This document shows positions 10,346 through 22,019 of a stretch of 64,000 nucleotides of DNA, piece by piece. The stretch comes from Vesta saturnalis. Its lineage: Eukaryota; Arthropoda; Insecta; Coleoptera; Lampyridae. The stretch spans positions 6,692,501 to 6,756,500 of the forward strand of contig JARFJB010002087.1 of the NCBI GenBank assembly GCA_036346205.1, in the 5' to 3' direction. The notes below the pieces were generated by a model. It was not told where the DNA came from and made no database searches. It saw nothing but the letters and a program-made list of their open reading frames with translations. Numbering within the stretch: position 1 is the stretch's first letter; each line of letters begins with the position of its first letter. Position numbers and translations under genes: made by a program.

Positions 10346-11811
10346 TTGAAGTTGTTTATTTACATATACGAGAAAGCATTATGGCAAATAATTTGGCAGC
10401 GGTTTTCTCTTAAAATATTCGTGGCCGAAACAAAATTCCAGGAATAATTTAAGCTCGTGTTGTATTCGTTAAGATTATTTCCCGTGGAAGTAAATTAAAT
10501 TAATTTCGGAGTAAAAACTAAAAAACATTTTATTAACTGAATGAAAAAATACAAAAAACAGGAACACAACTACAACAATAAGAAATTAAAGTTAATATTA
10601 ATTGAAGTTAAAAACACAATTATTGTATGTCACGTGTAACAATTTAATTACGGAAAAAACTGACAGAAGCCATTAAAGTTTTATTTGACGTTAATGAAAA
10701 TGACTATTTCTCTAGTGAAATAGTCGCTATAATTTTATTCCGATTGGTCTGAATTTTAAAATTTATGACGTAGTTACTAATACTGATCATCGAAATTGGG
10801 AGACCAGAAACAAGTATACGTCTTTTTAACCATGTGTGCTACTTAAATCATTTATTGCAATACACTGTTAATCTATTTTAGTAGAATTCAATCTATTATT
10901 AAACAAATTGAAGTCTTTGAAGTGAATCATTGTAAGCGAATTAAAAGGAATTAGAAATTGAACGGTTGTTGCACTTTCTATTATTCTTTGCCATTTTATA
11001 CTTTTTATGTGTGATGTTATAAATACTAATGTTGAAACACGCAACACTGTAATATTAAATCGTGACTGGTATTCGCACTTTAATTATTTATATATTCGAC
11101 AAGTTAATGTAGATACGTCTTTTCAACAAGAAAACGTGAAATAACAGAAGCCAAAGCATAGATTAAGTAATACTTAGTCTATAACCAAAGGGTACTATTT
11201 TCGTTAAACAACGTACGATTTACATTAATTTTCTTATATATAAGGTGGATTGAATAATCGAAAATTAATTCATGAATGACAGTCGTAGACGGTAATGGGA
11301 TGATCAACACGCGATCGGCTTAAAAATTTAATTAAACAAATAACTTAATCTAACAAATATGAATTAATTCAATTTAATGAAACTTAAGTTTTCGTTTAAT
11401 TTTCTATTTTGTAACGTGCATTACAGGCCTCCAGTCACATGTATAGAAGAAGAAATAAATATTCTTATTAAAACTAGCACATTATATAATTATCTTTCCA
11501 TTAAAGTATGGACTACACCTTCGCCCAACCCACATGTAATAATGTAAATTTCAATATGAACTCTGCTTTAGTGCATTGACATGCAGTTAGTTTGACAAAT
11601 TTAAAGTTATAAAAAAGTTTAACACAAATAAAATGCACGTTCACTTCATGTTTCAGAAAATAATATAGCGTGTAAAGAAATACTGGAAAATAATAAAGTT
11701 TGTGATTTCGTAACGATAACCTATTTCGTGCAAGCAAAACGGATGTACTAATTATATCAAGACTAATTAATCTCCAAATTCAATCTTTATAAAGTTTGAA
11801 CAATCACTTAC
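10346..11811. other. Presumed Atat intron 2 sequence, no exon found
   Basis: AT-rich DNA 3' (on the minus strand) of Atat exon 2. I looked for the next acetyltransferase exon on the minus strand and found none. Confidence 0.4.
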
Positions 11812-11961
11812 CTCTTTGCGTCTTTGTCGACAAGCAGATAAATGGTCTGGTCCGTTTTTCGAAGGCGCTCTGCTGTTGTTATCGAGTTTGTTAGACCTTG
11901 AGCTGCAGCTGATGCATCTCCCATTGCATTTATTACCTCTGCTACTTTGCCAATTGCATTG
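11812..11961 (-). CDS. Atat: Alpha-tubulin N-acetyltransferase, exon 2
   Basis: This 150-base internal exon continues the Atat/MEC-17 protein from Ser35. It carries the start of the acetyltransferase domain: an amphipathic helix (KVAEVINAMG), then DASAAAQGLTNSITTAERL and the strand TIYLLVDKDAK. The Gln in AAAQGL (about residue 56) sits where the family has a conserved Gln near the active site. The enzyme acetylates Lys40 of alpha-tubulin inside microtubules using acetyl-CoA. The acceptor (minus strand TTGGTTACAG before CAATGC) and donor (AAAGAG before GTAAGTGA) are both canonical. It enters in phase 2, matching the end of exon 1 at 43785, and leaves in phase 2. The exons encoding the acetyl-CoA loop are not in this window as far as I can see. 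Confidence 0.9.
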
Positions 11962-12260
11962 CTGTAACCAATATACTCATTAAGGTTATATATTCGTAAA
12001 AAACGGTAATTTCTAGAAGTAAATATAGTCACGAGAAAACACGATTAAGAAAAAAAAATTAAAATAAGATTTCACTTTTGGAGCATCGTTATATAAATAA
12101 CTTCTATGCATTACTAATTTTATATAAAATAATTGTTTATTAGTGTTAACCTATTTTCGTATACACGGTAAGTCAAAATTTTATCAGAGTAATTTCCAAG
12201 TGACATATTCAAAATTAGATCTGGAATACCCTAACGGATCGGTACCCAGTTTATTTTGCT

Positions 12261-12665
12261 TCACATAAAAAAAAAGGAAGGAAAGGGCCACGTATTTCAT
12301 TCCCTCCCCAAAGGGGAGGGCGGGTTGTTTGAGCTTTCCAAGCTCCTTCAGCCAAAATCTGGGATTCCCAGCATCCGTACATATATTACGTATATATGCA
12401 TGGTGGGATTAAGGATGGGTGTGGTCAGGATAGGATCGGAAGGAACAGAGTTAGGGTTCTCAGGGGAAAAACTACCCCAGCATTCGGCTAAGTAGCCGCA
12501 CACGGTGTGCATATACGCAGTGACCATGCCGCTACATGTGTATGAGGAAAACCCCCTGAAAAAACCTGATACAAGGTAGACGGTAACAGAAATCGAACCT
12601 ATTACCTTCCGAACGCTAAGCAGGTCGTGTCACCACTACGCTACCAGCTCGGTGCCTCACATAAA
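12261..12665 (-). mobile_element. tRNA-derived SINE with target-site duplication
   Basis: Read on the minus strand, the head is tRNA-like: box A (TAGCGTAGTGGT, plus-strand 12632-12643) and box B (GGTTCGATTTC, 12589-12599) at Pol III promoter spacing. A body of about 300 bases unrelated to tRNA follows. The nine bases TCACATAAA at 12261-12269 and 12657-12665 are the target-site duplication, and they fix the element at 12270-12656. The 3' end, in the minus orientation, is CCTTCC followed by a run of T and not a poly(A). That suggests a Pol III terminator-type tail. Confidence 0.85.
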
Positions 12666-13103
12666 CGATCTGCCTTCTTCCACAAATAATATCATTCACA
12701 GTTATGCAGTACAGCACACAGCACTCCAGCATTATATCTTTCAGGCCAACATCTACTGCTCGTAAGTATCACATACTGCAACGGGCCAATTTTTGGCTAT
12801 CGTTACCTGAATTGAAGGTTTGGGATTTGTGTTATTTGTAAATATATTTACATTATTTGTGTATATTTAGACATATTATAGCATTTTTTCTTTCAATAAT
12901 TAAATTGTAGTGGACATGTTGATATTTTTTCCTTGGTGTATATAGTTAAGAATATCCCTGTATATATTTTTATCGTCTGTAATGCCACCGAAATCTTAGA
13001 TTTGGGTGATATTATTCTTATAGCTTAGAAGAAAACAAGAAACTAAATACAGTCCCTAGAATCCTTGCAGATGCTGAATAATGCTTGGTTGAAAATATCC
13101 ATA
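12666..13103. other. No gene seen
   Basis: AT-rich intronic sequence between the SINE and the Harbinger remnant. Confidence 0.5.
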
Positions 13104-13680
13104 TTATGTGTATCCTATCTTATTGAAGCATAAGTTGGACGATTCGCTATAGGTGTTTTCAGATTCACTATAAATTGGTTCAAATGCTAAAGAGTTGTTT
13201 GGACGACTTATATAAACTCTTTTTGACATTGGTGACATTTGTTCACTTTGTACCACTTTTGTATCAATTTTATTTGTATTACTAGCATTGCTGTTACTGT
13301 TATCACTTTCATATAATGTAGCGTACCTCTCTTCCGTAATCAGGTTTTGCATCTTACTTTGAAGTAAAATAAAACTGCTTAAAGGGAGCTCTCGCATTTG
13401 GTAAGCAAGATGTTTTGTTGCAAATTGATCGTACTAGTCTTCTGTGTCTGTAGTAGCTACTTCTGCAGTTTGTTGTAATTTGGTTATTGTATTTTCAAAT
13501 CCATTCGGCGGTTACTTATGACGTTTCAATAATTTTTCTCGTTGTGGTGATAACACGGTGGTGGTCAGATCCAGAAGCAGGTTGTGTTGGTTCTACAAGA
13601 CTTGGTGATGATTCAGACGTTTCCACTTGTCATTCTTCAGGAGTTTGCTCAGCGTCACTGTTAGCATCATAAATGAGTAA
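13104..13680 (-). pseudogene. Harbinger accessory (MADF/BESS-like) protein remnant
   Basis: Minus-strand frames, interrupted by stops and shifts, read an acidic Ser/Thr/Glu-rich linker (QTPEE, then QVETSESSPSL) followed by DQFATKHLAYQMRELPL and FILLQSKMQNLI. The last block resembles the C-terminal BESS-like helices of the second protein of PIF/Harbinger elements, which binds DNA and assists the transposase. Its place beside, and divergent from, a Harbinger transposase at 13790-14170 supports this. The final part (13104-13300, Ser/Asn-rich) is not conserved in a way I recognise. Confidence 0.55.
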
Positions 13681-13787
13681 ATTATTATTTGAGTTTAAAT
13701 ATTTTATATTTAGTAATATTAAATTGTATTTTAGGTACCCGACACTACGAACCGGTAGGATGAGATCCAGAAGGAATTCGAGTCTAA

Positions 13788-14170
13788 ATGAAATTTTCCT
13801 AACTGCTGTGGTGCTATGGATGGTAAACATATTACAATTAAACAGCCTCCTAATTCTACATCGATGTTTTTCAGCTATAACGAAACCTATAGTATATTAT
13901 TTGCTATGGTAAATGCGGACTATTGTTTTAGATATATTGATGTTGGACAAGATGATAGAGCCACTGTATCTAAAAGCTTTAAAGATTGCACTTGATCAAA
14001 CCTCCTGAATGACACCATACTGTTTGAAACCGTTTTCACACAGAGGGCTAACAGTAGAAGAGAGAGCCTTCAATTATCGATTATCCAGGGACAGTTTTTT
14101 GTTTTATGAGCAAAGCGTATTTGAGCATCATTTTCGGTCCTTCTGCCTCCCAATGCGCATCGTGGTATTT
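13788..14170 (+). pseudogene. PIF/Harbinger transposase remnant (DDE_Tnp_4)
   Basis: The frame from 13795 reads FPNCCGAMDGKHITIKQPPN, the signature around the first catalytic Asp of Harbinger transposases. FAMVNADYCFRYIDVG follows, a conserved beta-strand region with an Asp. A deletion removes the middle of the domain. In another frame PFSHRGLTVEERAFNYRLSR is the conserved segment before the catalytic Glu helix, and the true Glu region has decayed (LFYEQSVFEHHF). About 130 of an expected 350-400 residues remain. It is dead, and it lies within the Atat intron on the opposite strand. Confidence 0.85.
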
Positions 14171-14179
14171 TAAGTTTAC

Positions 14180-15449
14180 TTCCCTGCATACGGTATAAAA
14201 CTGCTTTTAATTACATTTCTGTATTAATTTATTATACAAAATTCCTACCCTTGCGTTAAGTTGAGGATTGAATATGTATGGATCGATTTCATGTTGAAGG
14301 AAGCGCGGTGAATGACGCCACGATTTCAAAATAGCGTCCATATAGTACGCTGGATGACGCAATACGTTATCTTAAAGAAAAGTCTGAGTTGTAGATACCT
14401 TTGTTTTGTGTCATTAAATATGCAAACGTCACGTCCACTGTTTAGTTATGCTCACTTTAATAGCAACAACATTATTGAAAAGTGATGGAAATTATATTGA
14501 TGGTTTGCTTTATCGTGTTGTCAAGAAATGAAGCAAAATCGTTCGATATAATATATTAACTTTATGTTGAATGTACAACAAGTGCATATCATTTTTAGTG
14601 CAAATTACATTTTTATTAAGTGAACAAGTTATATTATTGATACTGTTGTAATGAAAAGAGAACAGCTGACTTCAGTGAGTGATTTCTAAGATAAAAACAA
14701 TTGAGTCCATGATCTTACTTCAGCAGTATTTTGTTAACGTAGGTCATAAAGAAATTTTAGGTGTTACATTGGGTTATTTAGTTTCAGTCAAGTTTGATTT
14801 TGAAATAATTCTACGAAAATATAGGTTATGTTTTATGTATAGTTTAGGTATCGATTAAGAGTTAGTTTACTATCGTAAAGCTTTGCGAAACGTTTACTAC
14901 TATTTTATGTTTTTATGCTGAAATTAATCAGCAGATATTTTGAGTAATGTACATCGCTGAGCTGGGCCGGCGTGCAAGCTTACCTTTTTATATAAACGAA
15001 ATTTTTTAGTTGTAAGAAAGAAAGTTTTGAGTCAAAGAAGTTTAAAATAAAGTAAACATAATAAAAAGGTCGAGTTAAATTTCTTTTGCCGATCTACTCC
15101 TCAGCTGAATAAAAGCCGTATAACAATGTTAAATCTTTATCTGCAAACCTTCAAAGAATCGTGTGGAAATAAAAACTTTGTTGCATTTAACACTACCAAA
15201 GCCTAGACGTGAACGGCCAAACTCTCGAAAATAAGGACTCGCTTATCTTGATTGGTGTCGAAAAGATCTCCACTGGCACAAAACTGATCAGCTGCCAAAA
15301 AACTAGTTTTCCCTTGACCAATAAATATTTTTCTTCGACAACTTGTATTCTCTTCATACCTCACAAATCAGGTCTAACTAGATGAAATCTACTTACATAT
15401 CTACGGATTGGCCTCTCCCACCAATCTTCATAGACCAGTTGCACAAAGG
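14180..15449. other. No gene seen
   Basis: AT-rich sequence between the Harbinger and Penelope remnants. It may contain the lost 3' end of the Harbinger element, but I saw no terminal inverted repeat. Confidence 0.45.
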
Positions 15450-15564
15450 TGGATTGGGCCAGGATTATTTTAATTACGGGACTAAGAACTATGATTGGTG
15501 TAAACATATGTCAAATACGTCAATCTGTCAAAAATCGGAAATTAAAGTAATCCTGGCTTAACCC
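15450..15564. mobile_element. Short MITE
   Basis: The left end (TGGGCCAGGATTATTTTAAT, after TGGAT) pairs with the right end (AATTAAAGTAATCCTGGCTT then AACCCA) as inverted repeats of about 25 bases around a 60-base centre. The element is 115 bases long and non-coding. Confidence 0.7.
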
Positions 15565-16489
15565 AAGTAATAATTACCTACAGCTACAAGTTGGTCAAAA
15601 TAAATCTCATATGCACTAAACTGACAAAGGTATTGCGGTAGTAATATTAAAGAGGACTAGTTGTATCAACAAAGTAGAGGACTTTAAATTTGCTAAAATT
15701 AACTTCAATAGTTTTTCTCTTAAAATTAAGAAATGTATAACATCTAACCAACGCATTCTCTTAGCATCCTTTAATATTCACTTTTCAAAGTTACTTATCC
15801 ATAGTTTTCCTCTTTTGTATGTTCTTCCTAAAATCCATAAACCTGACAACTTAATCAGACCTATTGTAACTTACAGAGGGACTGCAGTTTCTAAAATTTC
15901 CAACTGCCTTAATAAGATATTGAGATCGCATATTAATTTTGAATTTCCTTATTCTATCAGCAACTCCAGTGGTTTAGACACCCCAAAAGCCCTAGAGTCC
16001 AAAGGTTCTTATATACTAATTTCGTTTGATATTGTTAATTTGTTCTCTAGCGTTCCAGTCTCGGAGAACTTAGACCTTATTAATAATTATATTAACAACT
16101 CACAGCTATCAAATATGAATGCTCTTTCATCGGAGATTGCCTTAATATTTGTCATGAACAATTTTTGTTCATGTTTAATCAAAAGACATCAAAAAACAGG
16201 GTTACCTATGGGTAGCAACCTTTCCCCTCTCTTTTCTATAGTTTTCCCATTGGAACTATAAATCCTTTCATTAAAGAACGGTTTTTTTAGAAAAGATATG
16301 CAGACGACATATTAGTAATTTTCAATGGAGATGAAAGAGACTTAATTCAGTGTCACGAGTATCTTAATTCCTTTCATCATAATATAAAGATCCTTAAAAA
16401 AAGAATGTGATAATGCTATCAATTTCCTTCATTTAACCCTAACCAAAAAAGATAATAGTTTACTGATCGGTATTTGCAGGAACCCAACT

Positions 16490-16724
16490 ATAGTTCATAA
16501 AACGAATAACTTTCAGTTTTGGATTAGCGCTTATATTTATACATCTCGTCAGTCCATACGTCTCGTTCTAACACATACCATTTAAGATGGAACGTAGAAA
16601 CCGCACCTATGGGATAATCTCTTAAGTTTTACATCAAATGGCATGTGCTAAAACGAGAAAAATTTATACTCTGACGAGCAATGTTCTAATTCGGGGCTGA
16701 AAGTTATTCATTTTACGAACTATA
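16490..16724. repeat. Inverted repeat inside the Penelope gene
   Basis: TATAGTTCATAAAACGAATA... at 16490 pairs with ...TATTCATTTTACGAACTATA ending at 16724. Further inside, TCTCGTTCTAACACATACCA pairs with GGCATGTGCTAAAACGAGAA. The palindrome spans 235 bases with a centre of about 45 bases. It interrupts the reverse transcriptase between the YADD box and the connector. Confidence 0.75.
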
Positions 16725-17200
16725 CCACGGACTACGCAAGTCATTACAACTACTTCCATCCAGTGTTCACGTTCTTTTTCAATAAATTGTGTAACTTACA
16801 CTTAAACGAAGAAAGTTTTAATTCAGAAGTTAATACCATTTTCCAGATTGTAAAGAATAACGGTTATCCCAAAGCATTAATTCAAAAACAATTTCATAAA
16901 TGTTTTTGTTTTTCTCAAATTAAAGACCACACCACACTAGACAATATATCGGAAGACGTCTTTCTAAATCTCTTCCTTACCTAGGTCCTGCCTCCTCTCA
17001 GCTCGCACTTATCTTTAAACAATTTAATATAAATGTTTCCTCTAACAATAACAACAAAAACAAATCGTCATTAATGAAAACTAAGGACATAACAGACAGG
17101 CTTTCTCAATCAGGTGTTTATAAATTGAAATGTGGTTCTTGCCAATGCAATTACATAAGTAAAACTGGACGCACTTTCAGACATCAGACATCTTAGAACA

Positions 17201-17265
17201 CAGAGGTGTATTTAGAAAACACTAAGCTTGCACCACAATGTAAGTGTTTTCTAAGTATACCTCTG
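17201..17265. repeat. Hairpin inserted in the GIY-YIG domain
   Basis: CAGAGGTGTATTTAGAAAAC at 17201 and GTTTTCTAAGTATACCTCTG ending at 17265 are reverse complements with two mismatches. The arms are about 24 bases and the loop is short. The reading frame of the nuclease domain resumes directly after it. Confidence 0.8.
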
Positions 17266-17573
17266 ATTATCACAACCCCATTTACAGTTTCATTAACTGT
17301 ATCAAAAAGGACAACCACGCATTCCAAAGATCAACATTCGCACATCGCATATTATCCACTAGTCACAACTTTGATCTAGAAAACTTTGAAATTTTACATA
17401 CATGTAATAAAGGAAAACAACTGAACTTTTTAGAGATTTTAGAAATTCGCAAGCATTTTAAGAAAGACCCTCGGTTTTGCCATACAAAGTCTTCAACTTT
17501 AGTAAAAATTATGTTTTCTGAATTAATTAGTTCTTCAGATTCACCCTGTACAATTTGCAACACATGTGGTTAA

Positions 17574-18182
17574 CTTCTCTCGTGATGAGCAGTTGCACAT
17601 TCAGCAGCTGTTTTTTTGGCTTAATTATATCTAAATTTTTCTAATGTAATAACGTCATTTATTAGCTGTATTTTTTCCTGTAAGTATTGTAATGTAGCTT
17701 CTAATCGTTATATTAATTTTTAGCACAATGTACCGGTTATAATTTTTAATAGGATGACCTCATTTGCTCTTAAGATTGTTGCTTTTTTCATTTTTTTTTA
17801 AAATTTAAATTAATTACTGGATTTTTCTCTTCGATCTATATATGGGACCTTCCTGGTTGAGGATCTGGAGTGCCATTTTAATTCATTTAGATTTTGGATT
17901 TTGATAACCTGGACTGTTTCGATTTTTTACTTACCAACACTCTAAATGATTTAAATAAGTAATGTAATATAGTTTTTTATTACTATTTAATGATATCTCT
18001 TTTCTAGTATTTTAGTTAAAAAAAATTTGGACTATTACTACAGGGTTCCTCTTCAAAGCCCCCGTAGTATTATTTTGGATGTTTATCAATTATGGCGGAT
18101 TAAAACTTGTTTTGAATTCGTTTAAACTTATATTTGATGGAACTCTTCCATGTCGACTTTTGCATTTCAACCAAAATGCTGC
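17574..18182. other. No gene; possible Penelope 3' region
   Basis: AT-rich, with long T-runs. It may include the untranslated tail of the Penelope element. There is no coding signal. Confidence 0.4.
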
Positions 18183-18573
18183 ACCCATGGGAAACAGAAA
18201 TTGGCTCTTACTCATCCAGGTAATTCATTTTCCAGCATCCCCAATGAAATTTTTGGGCAACATTTGGTTAAAATGCTGACCAACACGCAGGGGTCACAGA
18301 ATTTAACTCTTAGTCGTGATCGAGGGAATCTATGGTGCCACGATGCCAACGAAATGGTGTATAGAATTTTGACAACAATCGGGCCAGTTGCTGAATAAGA
18401 CTCATGGGGCATATAATTTAGCTCTTAGTGATTAGGGGAACCCATTTTGCCCCGATCGCAACGAAATTGTATTAATATAGACTTCGGACAACATTCGGCA
18501 GCACTTATGAGCCACATGATTTAACCCTTAGCCATCGAATTAATCCATTCTGAGGCGATCCCAATGAAAACAA

Positions 18574-18626
<53 letters not shown>

Positions 18627-18830
18627 CAATATATGGCTCAAATACTGATAAACTCAAGGAGCGCCGAATAGAGCTCTTGGTAAAAGCCCAATGAAATTGG
18701 TGCATCGATATAAAATTTGGGTAAAATTCGGTTCTAATGCGGACACTCATGGTTCGCGGTATTTAGTATTTGGTCATCCAGGTATTCTATTCTGCCGCGT
18801 CCCGTGCAAGTTTGGGAAAAATTCCTTTAC
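18183..18830 (+). repeat. Degenerate ~105 bp satellite array, about six units
   Basis: Units start near 18183, 18284, 18400, 18504, 18656 and 18744. Each begins with a variant of ACTCATGGGGCACA. Each continues with ATTTAGCTCTTAGT, then a variant of CCCATTCTGCCCCGATCCCAACGAAAT, then ACAACATTCGG. Divergence is high. An AT microsatellite has grown inside the fourth unit. I know of no coding role. Confidence 0.75.
18573..18622. repeat. (AT)n microsatellite
   Basis: About 25 uninterrupted AT units. Reading frames through it are Ile/Tyr artefacts. Confidence 0.95.
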
Positions 18831-21214
18831 TGCTCCCCCTCCTAATTTTAAAAAAAGTTGGACGCACAGGCAAACACCCAAACTCTTTGGGAATTGTGGA
18901 CGCACGACACTGGCTTAAATTGTTTCACTGGTTTGGAAGCGACATAGTAGGAAAACAAAGAATACGCACTTCATGGGTTTACGTTTAAATTTTTTCACTC
19001 GTTCTACTTAAAGAGTACATTAGTACCTTAGTCATTTTGAAAGGAATTATTTTTTGCATCCGTTAACGCGCTCTAATAGGGAAACAACGTTGGGTATTAT
19101 TTACTGATTGTTTTTTCTCACAGAATTGGAGATATTGTAAGAATTTATATTGACAAAACAAAAGGATGATTTATTAAAGCCATAACTATGTCATTGATGT
19201 AAAAAAATGGACAACTAATTTAATAATTACTTTCTGCTAGTTTAATCTAATTGAAAACACAAATGTTGTGGAATCAAGAAAAAAATGAGATGAATACGTA
19301 AACGGACCCACAAAAATAAATATGGCATTTGGCTGCAACAGAGAAAGTTGTAGAAAACGTTGTAGTTAATTTACAAGGTTACAGTTACATGGACCCAGTA
19401 TGATCCAAAGAACTTTTGCCACAGATCACGGTTGGATGAAAGTGGCCACGTTTACAGATTGATCCAAAATTACCTTCTTTGCCAAAAGAAGATTTTGGTA
19501 ATCTCCTCAAATGATATTGATAATTTAAGATAAACGCGAAGGTGCTATAAAACAAACCCTGGTCAGTGAGTATGATGAGGGGTATGATGCTAATGCGACT
19601 AATGTGACTTTTAACAAAAATTCCTGATTATCAAAGTAGAACCAATCTGATACTGATAGTATAAATTCAATTCTCAATTTTTCAACGGTGGTTTGGTACT
19701 TAAGAAAGCCGAAACTAAAAAAAGATTTAACTAATGTCACCCAATCGTGAGCAACACATTTTTTTCTAATACTGACGACCAAAGTTGAAGTAAACAGTTA
19801 CCACCGCAGTGTTAGTGAAAGTGTGCCACTTTGGCGGTTGTTTTAAATAAAAAAATCATAGCATCTAGTGGGGCAAAATTGATAGATTCTATTACAATTT
19901 TTGAGATTTACGTTAAGTGATTACTGTTACCTCACAACGATTAGAACTTTGATATCAGGTACTTTTAATTTTTTTTCACAAATATGTAATCTTAAAAAAA
20001 CAACTCGCGTTGTCTGAGCTACGTATAGTCAGAACAATTTTGTGATAAAAGTAGCTCCGATTGGGGGTAATTAAAGCAGTGTTATGCATCGTCGCACAGA
20101 AACATTGTTACATATCACGTAAAACGTGAAATTCCCAGTTAGTTACCAATTATCATCACCTTCCCATTATGGTGGTATTGTTATGCACAATTTGGTCTGG
20201 TAACAAATCTGCAAGGATTTCATTACAATAGAACTAAAATTAATGTATCTCAGTGCCTTGAACATAATTTATTATCATGTAACGCGTTCCCAACAGAGCG
20301 ATACAAATATATTTATTTCAGACGGAACTAAACAATGAAAATAATGCACACGAACAATGACTTCGCCTTTCGAGTAATAAGTATGTTAATAGTTGTAATA
20401 CTATGGTGCAAGTCTGATTATTACACTACGGTAATATCAAATACTTCTTCAAAATACTTGCACAATTACTAAGAATGTCACTGTCACATTTTATAGTATA
20501 TTACATAATGAGCAACGAAAATGGTAGATATCGCATAAACGGGAATTTTCACACGAGGGCGCCACCCCGAGTATGAGAATTCCACGAGTGCAGGATAGAC
20601 ACTTTCGTGCGAGCTTAATGTACATTATTTTTCCTACGATTATGAAAAAAGACATTCTCCTTAACGTTTTCTTGATCACAAATTAAACAATTACAAAATA
20701 TACTTTAATCCAATATTTAAAGTTTTTTATTAAGAAATCATAATCATGCCCGAACAAATAGTGTAGTTCGTAATTATTATGTATTTAAAGACGACTACCT
20801 GAACATTTAAACTAGTTAAATCATAACATTAAAATAATAGCAGTAAGCGTGGCGACTTTAATAACGACGCAACTCCCTGTCAGGCCGATGACAACTGATA
20901 GTTGCTACGGTAACCTATAGAAAAGCATTGCGAAAGTAAAAGGGACACGTATTTTTTTACTTTCGGATTGGTTACAATGAGAAAGTAAAATGCACTAGTG
21001 TGCGAAAGTATTATTTTTTATACGCTTAATAGTGCCACATGAATCACTTTCGTACATGGTCGTAGGAAAACGCAATTACACAATAAAAGAGGTACGCGAT
21101 GCACAAGGATATTATCGATCGATTATAACCACATTGCCAAGTACCTGTACTTTGAAGGTTGCGGGAACTAATCATTATTACATCAGGTAAACTAAAAACT
21201 AATGCTTGCCAGTC
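18831..21214. other. No gene; possible decayed MITE near 20632-21072
   Basis: Long AT-rich stretch without a supported coding region. TTTTCCTACGA near 20630 and its complement TCGTAGGAAAA near 21060, with shared ACTTTCG motifs, hint at a weakly preserved inverted-repeat element. Confidence 0.35.
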
Positions 21215-21560
21215 ATCAAATTGACACTGTGTAGGTAGAGGAGCCAGAAAATTTTATTATTGTAATAAAAATAGAAAAAGCACGAATGTTAACGAGAAAG
21301 AAAAATAATTAATGGGATTTAATATCTTGTTAATCAGTCTTAATTTGATAATGTTTTTCGGGATATTTTATTTTATGTATTTTAGGTAACTAAGATTTCA
21401 ATGTATGTAATCAAGGTTGAAAAGAAAAAAGAAAAACATACGTTGGGGCAGAAAACAGGTGTTCTCTCGAAACTGCCTCTGCTGAAAGACGGCCGAATCG
21501 TTGAAAATTTCTATACGCACGGAATTGGGTCAAAACGTCGTTAGTTAGTAATTAATTACA
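21215..21560 (+). repeat. Dispersed noncoding repeat family, copy D (5' part)
   Basis: GTGTAGGTAGAGGAGCCAGA and AAAATTTTATTATTGTAATA, followed by ATAATTAATGGGATTTAATA and ACATACGTTGGGGCAGAAAA, match the first 300 bases of the longer copy at 36830-38830 at perhaps 70 percent identity. Only the 5' part is present. Confidence 0.6.
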
Positions 21561-21843
21561 ATGGAAGATACCACAAATCAAAAGACGAGTGAATATATTA
21601 AACAATTAATACTTCTTTTAGTAATATGAAAGTATTCCCACGTAAATATTTGTTTTTTATAACTTTTAAAAACAGTTAGTTAGAGGTTTCATTGGGTCGT
21701 ATCGGAGAGGCGACGTTTAATTTGCTTTATTACAAATCATAATCGAAAACGTCGTGGCCATAAATATATTAGCGTTCCCGTTTAGTAAAAACTAAAACCG
21801 AAAATTTATGCTTGTCCTTTTTTTTTGTTTTTCACAACATTAA

Positions 21844-22019
21844 AGTGGTCGTGTAAATAAACGTATGTCGATAAATAATCACACCCGTTTTCATTTTAAT
21901 CCGCGAGGCGGACGTGTAACAAACATCGATGAATAATCATATCGCTCTTGTTTTTAATCAGCGAAGTGGGCGTGTGAACACTTTATATTTATAAATAGTC
22001 GCCACCGTCTTGCGTTTAA
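21844..22019 (+). repeat. Tandem ~60 bp repeat, three units
   Basis: Units begin AGTGGTCGTGTAAAT (21844), AGGCGGACGTGTAAC (21906) and AGTGGGCGTGTGAAC (21965). Each continues with ATAAATAATC/ATGAATAATC-type sequence and ends in TTTTAAT plus CCGCGA or similar. The piggyBac inserted at the TTAA that ends the third unit. Confidence 0.75.

Larger units (their letters stand above)
15620..17573 (+). pseudogene. Penelope-like retroelement (RT plus GIY-YIG endonuclease), decayed
   Basis: The reverse transcriptase begins TDKGIAVVILKRT (15620), followed by YVLPKIHKP, RPIVTY, SFDIVNLFSSVP and GLPMGSNLSPL in one open frame to 16261. After a frameshift the catalytic RYADD lies at 16294-16308. Next come the Penelope connector (LIQKQFHK), GPASSQLALIFKQFNI, and a GIY-YIG nuclease start GVYKLKCGSCQCNYISKTGR at 17113. 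The nuclease tail (FEILHTCNKGKQLNFLEILE) reaches the stop at 17573. Penelope elements prime reverse transcription from nicks made by this nuclease. Two inverted-repeat insertions (16490-16724 and 17201-17265) and several frameshifts have destroyed it. It has no introns. Confidence 0.9.

Noticed and set aside
13487..13830. Short plus and minus frames at the junction of the two Harbinger genes
   Set aside because: The plus-strand frame is a shadow of the minus-strand linker; the minus frame before 13680 is AT-rich noncoding sequence.
18505..18750. Minus-strand frame with an Ile/Tyr run
   Set aside because: It is created by the AT microsatellite inside satellite units.
20632..21072. Possible MITE with TTTTCCTACGA inverted ends
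   Set aside because: Only about 11 terminal bases match and the inner parts do not pair well; it is mentioned only as a hint in the gap entry.
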